Positions 1 through 7,120 of a DNA stretch of 13,430 nt are shown in pieces (the stretch's first letter is position 1; each line of letters opens with the position of its first letter). Under the pieces are notes generated by a model, which saw only the letters and a program-made list of their open reading frames with translations, searched no databases and was not told where the DNA came from. A program made the position numbers and the translations under genes. The stretch is from Oscillospiraceae bacterium (GTDB lineage: Bacteria > Bacillota_A > Clostridia > Oscillospirales > CAG-272). Where the stretch lies: contig SVSO01000064.1 in assembly GCA_015064195.1 (NCBI GenBank), positions 1 through 13,430 of the forward strand, given 5' to 3'.

Positions 1-1097
1 TTGGCACACGCCATACCATTGCCCGGGTGCGCAATCCCGAATATGCGGATCAGATCGCCTTCATGCGCAAGGAATTCGGCCTTTCCATGGCGGTCAATCC
101 CGAATATGATGCGGCGCGGGAGATCCAGCGCATCATCCGGTTTCCTGCGGCGCTCAGCATCGACACCTTCGCCAAGGGCAGAGTGGATCTCGTGGAGGTG
201 AAGCTGGACGAGGGCCATCCCATGTGCGGACGGCGGCTGTCAGAGCTTTCACGGGTATGCAGTGTGAACATCCTCGTCTGCGCGGTCAAGCGCGGCGACG
301 AGGTGACGATCCCCTCCGGCGACTTCATCCTGCGTGCCGGCGATGTGATCCATATCACCGCGCCCCATGATGATCTGGCCGCATTTTTCCGGGAGCTTGG
401 CATCGCGGAGAAGCGCATCCGCAGCGTCATGCTCATCGGCGGCGGAAAAATTGCCTATTTCCTCGCAAAAATGCTGGAGGAAACGGACATCGACGTGAAG
501 CTTATCGAGCTTGACCGTGCCCATGCGGAGCGGCTGGCGGAGATGCTGCCCGCCACATCCGTCATCCACGGCGACGGCTCGGACAGCGAACTGCTGGACG
601 AGGAGGGCATCGATAACGTGGATGCCATCGTGTCGCTCACCGGTTTTGATGAGGAGAACATCATCACGTCTCTCTTTGCCGCAACGCGCAAGGTGAGCAA
701 GGTCATCACCAAGATCAATCGGCTGAATATCATGAAGCTTCTGGATTCCATCGGCCTTGAATGCGTTGTCTCGCCGAAATCCATCACGGCCAACAGCATC
801 CTGCGCTATCTGCGCGGCCTTGAGAATTCCCAGAGCAGCAGCATCCAGACACTCTACAAGATCGTTGACGACAAGGTGGAGGCGCTGGAATTCATCGCGG
901 CGGACGGCTTTGAGTTCGTCGGTGTGCCCATCAAAAATATGCACATCCGGAAGAATATCCTCCTCGCCTGCATCATCCGCGGCAGCCGCATCATCTATCC
1001 CCACGGCGATGATACCATCGAAGCGGGCGACAGCGTGATCGTGGTCGCCAAGAGCGAAGAACCGGTGCTGGAGCTTGAGGATATCATCGCGAGGTAG
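1..1097 (+). CDS. trkA: Trk potassium uptake regulatory subunit TrkA (5' end missing)
   Basis: This is the peripheral cytoplasmic subunit that binds NAD(H) and gates a Trk/Ktr potassium channel. The frame is already open at base 3 and runs off the left edge. About the first 95-100 residues of a usual TrkA of about 450 residues, including the first Rossmann glycine motif, are therefore outside the window. What remains shows the end of the first NAD-binding domain (RVRNPEYAD, about 27-50), a first RCK C-terminal domain (about 168-365), a complete second Rossmann domain beginning with VMLIGGGKIA (bases 426-455, glycines in GGGKIA), the GDGSD motif near 571, and a second RCK C-terminal domain (about 861-1070). 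The domain order is the classic duplicated TrkA. The gene is followed after 3 bases by trkH, so the two are almost certainly one operon. Any promoter lies upstream of the window. Confidence 0.93.
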   Translation, partial: GTRHTIARVRNPEYADQIAFMRKEFGLSMAVNPEYDAAREIQRIIRFPAALSIDTFAKGRVDLVEVKLDEGHPMCGRRLSELSRVCSVNILVCAVKRGDEVTIPSGDFILRAGDVIHITAPHDDLAAFFRELGIAEKRIRSVMLIGGGKIAYFLAKMLEETDIDVKLIELDRAHAERLAEMLPATSVIHGDGSDSELLDEEGIDNVDAIVSLTGFDEENIITSLFAATRKVSKVITKINRLNIMKLLDSIGLECVVSPKSITANSILRYLRGLENSQSSSIQTLYKIVDDKVEALEFIAADGFEFVGVPIKNMHIRKNILLACIIRGSRIIYPHGDDTIEAGDSVIVVAKSEEPVLELEDIIAR

Positions 1098-1100
1098 CCT

Positions 1101-2555
1101 ATGAATTACAGAATGATCGTCTACATCATTGGACAGATCGTGCGGGTGGAGGGAATCCTCATGATCCCCGCTCTCATCTGTTCGCTGATCTTCGGCGAAG
1201 AATGTCTTCCGGCATTCCTCATCCCCATCCTGTTCTCTGTTGCCGCCGGAACGCTGTGTACACTGAAAAAACCGGCGGATACCAATATTTTTGCCAGAGA
1301 AGGCTTTGTTACCGTGGGTCTTGCATGGATCCTCATGTCCCTTATCGGCGCACTGCCCTTTGTCATCAGCGGCGAGATCCCGTCCTTCATCGACGCATTT
1401 TTTGAAACGGTCTCCGGCTTCACCACCACCGGTGCCAGCATCCTCACCGATGTGGAGGCACTCAGTCACGGGATGCTGTTCTGGCGCAGCTTTACCCATT
1501 GGATCGGCGGTATGGGCGTGCTGGTGTTCGTGCTGGCCATTCTGCCGCAGGCGGATACCCGCTCGGTCAAGCTGATGCACGTTATGCGCGCGGAAGTTCC
1601 CGGCCCCAAGGTGGGCAAGTTAGTGTCCAAGATCAGCCGCACGGCGCGGATCATGTACAGCATTTATATCGCTCTGACGATGGTTGAGGTCCTTATCCTC
1701 CTTGCCGGCGGAATGCCGTTCTTTGACAGCCTGCTCAACTCCTTTGCAACTGCGGGAACGGGCGGATTTGGCATCAAAAATGCCAGCATTGCGGCTTATG
1801 ACAGCGTTTATGTGGACTATGTGATCGGCATTTTCATGTTCCTGTTCGGCGTGAACTTCAACCTCTATTATATGATTATCATCGGACAGGGCTTCCAGGC
1901 CATCAAAAGTGAGGAGCTTCGCTGGTACGCCATCATCGTGGGCGGTTCGACGGCACTCATCGCGTGGGATATTTTTTCGATGTACGGAAATGTGGGGGAG
2001 GCCATCCGCTACGCCTTCTTTCAGGTTTCGTCTATCATCACCACCACCGGCTTTGCCACTTATAACTTCGACACATGGCCGGCACTGTCCAAGATCATCC
2101 TTGTGTTTCTCATGTTCTGCGGTGCCTGCGCCGGCTCGACAGGCGGCGGCATCAAGGTGGGGCGTATCATCCTGCTTGTGAAATCAGGCCTGCGGGAGAT
2201 CAAATATATGCTTCATCCCCGCGCAGTCGTATCCGTCAAGGCGGAGGGAAAGCCTGTGGAAGCGGATGTGCTCCGCGGCGCATCCTCCTTCATCATTGTC
2301 TATACCATGCTGTTTGTCGTTTCGCTGTTCTTCGTGGAAATGATCGAGGAATGCGACCTTATCACAGGCTTTACGGCAGTGTCCGCCTGCATCAACAACA
2401 TCGGCCCGGGACTCGGCGAGGTCGGCCCATCCGGGAATTTCGCCGGCTTTACCGACATTACCACCCTCCTGCTGTCCTTCAATATGCTGGCAGGACGGCT
2501 TGAGATTTTCCCCATGCTGATGCTGCTTGCACCCTCCACATGGCGCAAGCGTTAA
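1101..2555 (+). CDS. trkH: Trk-type potassium transporter membrane subunit TrkH
   Basis: This is the channel-like integral membrane subunit of a potassium uptake system that works with TrkA. The length of 484 residues is normal for TrkH. The protein alternates hydrophobic segments with four pore loops. Their filter glycines can be seen at about G111 (TTTGAS), G219 (ATAGTGGFG), G317 (TTTGFA) and G435 (NNIGPGLG). The conserved STGGGIK loop near residue 350 lies between pore loops three and four, and the C-terminus GRLEIFPMLMLL is typical of the family. The ATG lies 3 bases after the trkA stop, and the ribosome binding site (GAGG, about 1090-1094) overlaps the end of trkA, so the pair is probably translationally coupled. 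KtrB is the alternative name. The full length and the TrkA with duplicated domains favour TrkH. Confidence 0.95.
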   Translation: MNYRMIVYIIGQIVRVEGILMIPALICSLIFGEECLPAFLIPILFSVAAGTLCTLKKPADTNIFAREGFVTVGLAWILMSLIGALPFVISGEIPSFIDAFFETVSGFTTTGASILTDVEALSHGMLFWRSFTHWIGGMGVLVFVLAILPQADTRSVKLMHVMRAEVPGPKVGKLVSKISRTARIMYSIYIALTMVEVLILLAGGMPFFDSLLNSFATAGTGGFGIKNASIAAYDSVYVDYVIGIFMFLFGVNFNLYYMIIIGQGFQAIKSEELRWYAIIVGGSTALIAWDIFSMYGNVGEAIRYAFFQVSSIITTTGFATYNFDTWPALSKIILVFLMFCGACAGSTGGGIKVGRIILLVKSGLREIKYMLHPRAVVSVKAEGKPVEADVLRGASSFIIVYTMLFVVSLFFVEMIEECDLITGFTAVSACINNIGPGLGEVGPSGNFAGFTDITTLLLSFNMLAGRLEIFPMLMLLAPSTWRKR

Positions 2556-2562
2556 TTCAAAA

Positions 2563-2583
2563 CACCGCCGGGATCCGGCTGTG
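2563..2583 (+). terminator. Small hairpin after trkH, possible weak terminator
   Basis: CAC-c-GCCGG, loop GAT, then CCGGC-t-GTG can fold into 8 pairs with one internal mismatch. It is placed just after the trkH stop. No T-run follows (ATATAAAAG), so termination here would be weak or depend on other factors. Its base overlaps the TG of a possible extended -10 element. Confidence 0.35.
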
Positions 2584-2590
2584 ATATAAA
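2582..2590 (+). promoter_or_regulatory. Possible extended -10 promoter for the GH123-like gene
   Basis: TGATATAAA fits an extended -10 (TG, one base, TATAAA with 5 of 6 consensus bases). No good -35 is present 16-18 bases upstream (ACACCG at the 17-base position). A start site near 2597 would give a leader of about 20 bases that includes the ribosome binding site. The gene could equally be read through from trkAH. Confidence 0.35.
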
Positions 2591-2618
2591 AGAAAATTGA
2601 GAAAGGATATTTTTCATT

Positions 2619-4277
2619 ATGGCAGAAGTTCTTCTTAAAATCATTTCTTCCTGCGAAAAATGCTTCCTCGATGACAAGATCGAGGACAAAAAAGAGCTTT
2701 CGGAGGTCACGATGCTGAAAAACGAGCGGCTGTCCTTCCAGCTGGCGTACACCATCGCCGGCGAAGGTGCAAGCGTTCGTCTGCATTGCCCGATCTCTCT
2801 GGATAGCCCGCTCGCTGACAAGATCAGCGTTGCCAAGGTGGAGTGCGTGCCGGTGACGGTGCCTGCATATCCGGGCAACACCGACCCCAACTATCTGCGC
2901 AAAACGCCGGGTCTCTATCCCGATATGCTCGTCCCCTTCACGCTGGAGGGTCAGCCCCTGTTCATCGCCGGCAACCAGCTGCGCACCTACCTGTTCACCA
3001 TCGAAGATCCGGAGGGTATTCCCGCCGGTGAATATCCGGTCAGCATCAGCATTCTGTGGGGCGATGTGACCAAGACCGTGACCCTGAAGGTCAAGGTCAT
3101 CGATGCCATGCTTCCCGAAGCGGAGCTGATCCACACCGAATGGTTCCACAACGACTGCATCGCCACCTACTACGGCTGCGAGATCTTCTCCGAGCGTCAC
3201 TGGGAGCTGATCGGCAACTTCATGGAAGCGGCGGTCAATTGCGGCGTCAACATGATCCTCACCCCGGTTCTCACGCCTCCGCTGGATACCGGTGTGGGCC
3301 GCGAGCGTCCCACCGTTCAGCTGGTGGATATCGAGGTGAAGGACGGCGGCTATGTATTCGGCTACGATAAGCTGGACCGCTACATCAAGCTGGCGCAGGA
3401 AAAGGGCATGAAGTATTTCGAGATCTCCCATCTGTTCTCCCAGTGGGGAGCGATCCATGCTCCCAAGACCATGGCCACGGTGGACGGCGAATACAAGCGC
3501 ATTTTCGGCTGGGATACGGATTCCACCGGCCCTGAGTACACCGCATTCATCCGCGCATTTACGTCCGGACTGCTGGAGCATCTCAAGGGACTTGGCATTG
3601 ATAAGCAGTGCTATTGGCACATCTCCGATGAGCCGACGCTGGAGCAGTTGGAAAGCTATCAGAAGGCCAAGGCACTGGTGGCGGATATCCTCGAGGGCTG
3701 CAATCAGATGGATGCGCTCTCCCGTTACGAATTCTATGAGACCGGCGCGGTTGGAACGCCCATCCCCGCAACCAATCACATCGAGCCGTTTCTCGAGCAC
3801 AATGTGCCGAATCTCTGGACATATTACTGCTGCGGTCAGGACAACAAGGTCTCCAACCGCTTCCTGTCCATGCCCGGTCAGCGCACCCGCATCCTCGGAA
3901 CCCAGCTGTTCAAGTTTAAAATTGCCGGATTCCTCCAGTGGGGCTTCAACTTCTGGTACAGCCAGTATTCCATCCATCCGCTCAATCCCTACGTGGATAC
4001 CTGCGGCGACTACTTTGTTCCGGCAGGCGACACCTTCATGGTCTATCCGGGCAATGACGGGAAGGCGGTCTACACGCTCCACGCTCTGCACGTCTACGAG
4101 GGCCTGCAGGATCTGCGCGCACTCAAGCTGCTGGAAGAAAAGATCGGTTACGATGCGGTCGTGGCGATGATCGAAGAATCTGCAGGCGCACCCATCACCT
4201 TCTCCGAATATCCCGCATCCCAGGAATATCTGCTCAGTCTGCGTGAGAAGATCAATGCGGCCATTGCGGAGAACTAA
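2619..4277 (+). CDS. GH123/DUF4091 family glycosidase-like protein, cytoplasmic
   Basis: This protein of 552 residues resembles the DUF4091/glycoside hydrolase family 123 group, whose characterised members are beta-N-acetylgalactosaminidases using a neighbouring Asp-Glu pair with substrate-assisted catalysis. The N-terminal 150 residues or so are strand-rich (GH123 N-domain-like, with the NYLRKTPGLYPDMLVP segment). The catalytic barrel follows. The segment WHISDEPT holds the candidate pair D337-E338, and the C-terminal part has QWGFNFW (W441), GDTFMVYPG and the YEGLQDLRALKLL helix typical of DUF4091. There is no signal peptide or transmembrane segment, so it should act inside the cell on an imported small glycan or glycoside. 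AAAGGA (2602-2607) lies 11 bases before the ATG. The Gfo/Idh oxidoreductase downstream suggests a sugar pathway. The fold assignment is good. The substrate is not known, and many DUF4091 proteins are untested. Confidence 0.8.
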   Translation: MAEVLLKIISSCEKCFLDDKIEDKKELSEVTMLKNERLSFQLAYTIAGEGASVRLHCPISLDSPLADKISVAKVECVPVTVPAYPGNTDPNYLRKTPGLYPDMLVPFTLEGQPLFIAGNQLRTYLFTIEDPEGIPAGEYPVSISILWGDVTKTVTLKVKVIDAMLPEAELIHTEWFHNDCIATYYGCEIFSERHWELIGNFMEAAVNCGVNMILTPVLTPPLDTGVGRERPTVQLVDIEVKDGGYVFGYDKLDRYIKLAQEKGMKYFEISHLFSQWGAIHAPKTMATVDGEYKRIFGWDTDSTGPEYTAFIRAFTSGLLEHLKGLGIDKQCYWHISDEPTLEQLESYQKAKALVADILEGCNQMDALSRYEFYETGAVGTPIPATNHIEPFLEHNVPNLWTYYCCGQDNKVSNRFLSMPGQRTRILGTQLFKFKIAGFLQWGFNFWYSQYSIHPLNPYVDTCGDYFVPAGDTFMVYPGNDGKAVYTLHALHVYEGLQDLRALKLLEEKIGYDAVVAMIEESAGAPITFSEYPASQEYLLSLREKINAAIAEN

Positions 4278-4320
4278 GAAAATCGACAGAATTTCCGAAA
4301 AATCGCAACATAATGCATCA

Positions 4321-4360
4321 AAAGCCTGCGGCGGTGTTGACAAATACCGCCGCAGGCTTT
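4321..4360 (+). terminator. Perfect 15-bp hairpin, terminator of the GH123-like gene
   Basis: The left arm AAAGCCTGCGGCGGT (4321-4335) and right arm ACCGCCGCAGGCTTT (4346-4360) are exact reverse complements around a 10-base loop (4336-4345). It lies 43 bases past the stop at 4277. Only three T residues close the right arm before ATAATAAT, so the U-tract is weak for an intrinsic terminator, though the stem is very stable. The downstream gene's promoter is built into the loop and right arm. Confidence 0.75.
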
Positions 4361-4365
4361 ATAAT
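4337..4365 (+). promoter_or_regulatory. Consensus sigma-A promoter for the Gfo/Idh gene
   Basis: TTGACA (4337-4342), a 17-base spacer and TATAAT (4360-4365) match the vegetative consensus at all 12 positions. The -35 sits in the loop of the 4321-4360 hairpin, the spacer is mostly its right arm, and the -10 begins on the last paired base. Transcription would start near 4372, giving a leader of about 26 bases with GGGAGG just before the ATG at 4398. By sequence this is the strongest promoter in the window. Confidence 0.88.
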
Positions 4366-4397
4366 AATATTAGAATAATTTATTGGGAGGACTATTT

Positions 4398-5528
4398 ATG
4401 TCAAAGGTTAAAGTAATGCTGGCGGGCATCGGCGGCTATGGTGCTACCTATCTTGATCCGATGCTGAAAAAAGCGGATAACGGCGAGATTTCCATCGAAG
4501 GCCTCGTGGATCCCTTCCCGCAGGCCTGTAAGTATCTGGATCAGATCAACGAGCGCGGCATTAAGATCTACGCTTCACTTGAGGAATTCTATGCGGAAAA
4601 GAGCTGTGATCTGGCGATCATTTCCACGCCCATCCAGTTCCACACAAAGCAGACTCTGACTGCACTGTCCCACGGAAGCAACGTGCTGTGCGAGAAGCCC
4701 ATGACCGGCGATCTCCGCGATGTGGAAGCTCTCATCGAAGCCCGGGAAAAAGCCGGTAAATTCATCATGATCGGCTATCAGTGGTCCCACTCCAAGGCGA
4801 TCCTCGATATGAAGCGGGATGTACTGTCCGGCATCTACGGCAAGCCCACCTTCTTCAAGACGCTGATCCTCTGGCCGCGCAACAAGGCGTACTTCAACCG
4901 CGGCAGCGGCTGGGCAGGCAAGATCAAGGCGGCAGACGGCACGCTCATCTACGACAGCGTGGCAAACAATGCGGCGGCGCATTATCTGCACAATATCTTC
5001 TTCACCATGGGCGATGCGCTGGATGCGGCTGAGACGCCCATTGAGACGAAGGCACAGCTCTACCGTGCAAATCCCATCGAGAATTTTGACACATCCTTGA
5101 TCTCCTGCAAATTCAAGAGCGGCGCAGAATCGCTTTATATCGCGTCTCATTCCACCGACATAACGCTCAATCCTGTGTTTGAGTATCGCTTCGAGAAGGG
5201 CGTGATCTCCTTCGACGAAAATGACAGCGCAGGCCGCTGCATCGTCGGTCGTCTGGCAGACGGCACAGAGCGAAGATATGGCGATCCCTTCAGCGATCAG
5301 ACAAACAAGCTGAACATTGCCATTGCCAACGTGAATGCCGATGTGCCCTTCATTCCCTGCGGCGTGGAGACGGCAACTGCGCAGGTTCGCTGCATCGCAG
5401 AGTGTGCAAAGCAGCCCATCATCAACTTTGAGGACGAGAAGAAGCGTCTCGGAAACGGCGAGCTGACCTACATCGACGGACTGTATGAGGTGCTGGTCGA
5501 TTGCTACAAGACGGAGCGGATGCTCTGA
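4398..5528 (+). CDS. Gfo/Idh/MocA family NAD(P)-dependent oxidoreductase
   Basis: Members of this family oxidise or reduce sugars, inositols and related polyols with NAD(P). The N-terminal Rossmann fold carries GIGGYG (G10, G12, G15), and the family's CEKP motif gives the likely catalytic lysine at K100. The C-terminal dehydrogenase domain contains NNAAAHYLHNIF, with H195 and H198 as candidate active-site histidines. The 376-residue length is normal, with no signal peptide. I chose the ATG at 4398 because GGGAGG (4385-4390) is 7 bases upstream. An in-frame TTG at 4383 would add five residues but would put its start codon at the edge of that ribosome binding site. The gene has its own strong promoter and a hairpin after it, so it is probably monocistronic. 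The substrate cannot be told from sequence. The GH123-like neighbour suggests an amino-sugar or glycoside product, by inference only. Confidence 0.88.
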   Translation: MSKVKVMLAGIGGYGATYLDPMLKKADNGEISIEGLVDPFPQACKYLDQINERGIKIYASLEEFYAEKSCDLAIISTPIQFHTKQTLTALSHGSNVLCEKPMTGDLRDVEALIEAREKAGKFIMIGYQWSHSKAILDMKRDVLSGIYGKPTFFKTLILWPRNKAYFNRGSGWAGKIKAADGTLIYDSVANNAAAHYLHNIFFTMGDALDAAETPIETKAQLYRANPIENFDTSLISCKFKSGAESLYIASHSTDITLNPVFEYRFEKGVISFDENDSAGRCIVGRLADGTERRYGDPFSDQTNKLNIAIANVNADVPFIPCGVETATAQVRCIAECAKQPIINFEDEKKRLGNGELTYIDGLYEVLVDCYKTERML

Positions 5529-5543
5529 GCTTGACAGATTTCG

Positions 5544-5577
5544 ATGGAAAACAGCGCCTACGGGAGCTGTTTTCCAT
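5544..5577 (+). terminator. Hairpin terminator after the Gfo/Idh gene
   Basis: ATGGAAAACAGC (5544-5555) and GCTGTTTTCCAT (5566-5577) are perfect 12-base reverse complements around a 10-base loop, starting 16 bases after the stop codon. The right arm contains TTTT and is followed by TTG, so the T-tract is only moderate. It is the likely end of the transcript. Confidence 0.7.
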
Positions 5578-5683
5578 TTGTAGATTTGCCAATAACGACA
5601 AAATAAACGCCCGAAATTGTGAAAATTGTTAAAAACACTCATTAAAATTTACAACTTGCGCAGAAACTTCGGCATAATTGATA

Positions 5684-5712
5684 TTTACTTAAATGGCGAA
5701 AAATGATAAAAT
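5684..5712 (+). promoter_or_regulatory. Probable promoter of mtaB-purL (extended -10)
   Basis: The 223-base gap before mtaB becomes AT-rich from about 5580. TTTACT (5684-5689, 4 of 6 consensus) is followed by a 17-base spacer and TAAAAT (5707-5712, 5 of 6), preceded by TG one base upstream (5704-5705), which makes an extended -10. Transcription would start near 5719. I see no riboswitch or purine-box-like fold in the gap. Confidence 0.5.
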
Positions 5713-5751
5713 ATATAGTATTGTAGTTTATTCTGTTTCAGTAATATCATC

Positions 5752-7089
5752 ATGAATCCCGAGGTGTTAAAAATAGAGAACAATATTACCCGCAAGGTCG
5801 GAATTATGACCCTTGGCTGCAAAGTGAATCAGTATGAAAGCACGGCCATTGCCGAGGAATTCGAGAAGCACGGCTTCACCATCGGCAAATTTTCCGAAAA
5901 ATGCGGCATTTACATTATCAATACCTGTACTGTCACCGGCGAATCGGATCGCAAGACCCGCCAGATGATCCGCCGCGCGGCAAGACACAATCCCAATGCA
6001 TATGTCCTCGTCACCGGCTGTTATTCTCAGCTCAATCCCGGTAAGACTGCCGGAATCGACGGCGTGGATTTTATCTGCGGCAACGGCAACAAAATGCGCC
6101 TTGTCGATGCGGCACTGGGCCTCATCGCATCCGGCGAAAAGAACGGGGCGGCGGACATCAAGGTGGACGACATCATGAGCGCGCCCTTTGAAGCGATGAC
6201 CATCCATTCCTCCGAGCGTACCCGCGCTTATGTGAAGATCGAGGACGGATGCGACAATCACTGCACCTACTGCATCGTCCCGCAGGCGCGGGGCAAGGTT
6301 CGCTCCAAAGCACCGGCAGAGATCCTCGACGAGGTGCGCGGACTCATCGCCGCCGGCTATCGCGAGGTGGTGCTGACCGGCATCGAAACCGCGTCCTACG
6401 GCAAGGATTTTCACGATGGATACAGCCTTGCAGATCTTCTGGAGGCCGTGGACGGGCTGCCCGGCATTGAGCGTATCCGGCTCGGTTCGCTGGATCCCTC
6501 CATCCTGCGCCCCGAATTCGTCTCCCGCATTGCAAAGCTGCAGCATTTTGCGCCAAACTTCCACATTTCGGTGCAGTCCGGCTGTGACCGCATCCTCCGG
6601 GAGATGAAGCGCAAGTACAATGTGGAGATGATCGAGCGGTACGCGGCGGATCTGAGAGAAAAGATCCCCGGCGTCACCTTCAATGCGGATATCATCGTGG
6701 GATTCCCCACGGAAACCGAGGAGGAAGCCCGCGAAACGGAGGAATTCGTCAAGCGCTTCGGCTTCACCCATCTGCATCTGTTCCCTTATTCGAGACGGGC
6801 CGGAACGCCTGCCGCCGAGATGGACGGACAGCTGCCGGATACTGTCAAGGCAGAACGGCTGGCGAGACTGGATGAAGTTCAGCGTGCCTGCCAGCTCAGA
6901 ATGGCAGAGAGCTATATCGGTGAGATGCGTGAGGTGCTCTTTGAGCTTTGCGAGGATGGACGCGCCATCGGCCACACGCCGGAATTTTTAGAGGTCGCGG
7001 TCATCACGCCGGACGATCTCCACAACGAAACACGTATCGTCAAGCTCAACGGTTTTGACGGGACGATGTACACCGGTTTTATTGTATAA
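5752..7089 (+). CDS. mtaB: tRNA t6A37 methylthiotransferase MtaB
   Basis: This radical SAM enzyme adds a methylthio group to N6-threonylcarbamoyladenosine at position 37 of ANN-decoding tRNAs, giving ms2t6A. The N-terminal UPF0004 domain has TLGCKVNQYES with C23, NTCTVTGESD with C59, and VTGCYSQ with C90, the three ligands of the second iron-sulfur cluster. The radical SAM domain has EDGCDNHCTYCIVPQARG with C167, C171 and C174 (CxxxCxxC). A TRAM-like RNA-binding region ends the protein (about 380-445). TLGCKVNQYE and IVPQARGKVRS point to MtaB rather than MiaB or RimO. The 445-residue length is normal. The start is uncertain. The ATG at 5752 has no ribosome binding site, whereas GAGGTG lies inside the frame at 5761-5766. 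purL starts 31 bases after the stop, so the two may share a transcript. Confidence 0.94.
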   Translation: MNPEVLKIENNITRKVGIMTLGCKVNQYESTAIAEEFEKHGFTIGKFSEKCGIYIINTCTVTGESDRKTRQMIRRAARHNPNAYVLVTGCYSQLNPGKTAGIDGVDFICGNGNKMRLVDAALGLIASGEKNGAADIKVDDIMSAPFEAMTIHSSERTRAYVKIEDGCDNHCTYCIVPQARGKVRSKAPAEILDEVRGLIAAGYREVVLTGIETASYGKDFHDGYSLADLLEAVDGLPGIERIRLGSLDPSILRPEFVSRIAKLQHFAPNFHISVQSGCDRILREMKRKYNVEMIERYAADLREKIPGVTFNADIIVGFPTETEEEARETEEFVKRFGFTHLHLFPYSRRAGTPAAEMDGQLPDTVKAERLARLDEVQRACQLRMAESYIGEMREVLFELCEDGRAIGHTPEFLEVAVITPDDLHNETRIVKLNGFDGTMYTGFIV

Positions 7090-7120
7090 AATTATGAAAA
7101 TTTGATAAAGGAGTCGGAAT

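Noticed and set aside
249..1580. Long open frame on the minus strand across trkA and the start of trkH
   Set aside because: It is antisense to two well-supported genes, has no ribosome binding site, and its protein is rich in His, Asp and Arg as expected from reverse reading of GC-rich codons.
2184..4343. Open frame of 719 codons on the minus strand across trkH and the GH123-like gene
   Set aside because: It is a codon-bias shadow of the plus-strand genes. It spans two unrelated genes and shows no domain or start signal.
4398..5528. Oxidoreductase as a GH109 glycosidase, which shares the Gfo/Idh fold
   Set aside because: It keeps the ordinary dehydrogenase EKP lysine motif, and I do not see the features I would expect of GH109. 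A plain oxidoreductase is the safer call.
5531..5559. TTGACA at 5531 as a promoter -35 after the oxidoreductase gene
   Set aside because: The place of the -10 at 17 bases reads GCGCCT within a GC-rich hairpin, and no TATAAT-like hexamer is near.
7055..7090. TTGACG and TATAAA as a separate promoter for purL at the end of mtaB
   Set aside because: The spacer is 24 bases, far too long for sigma-A.
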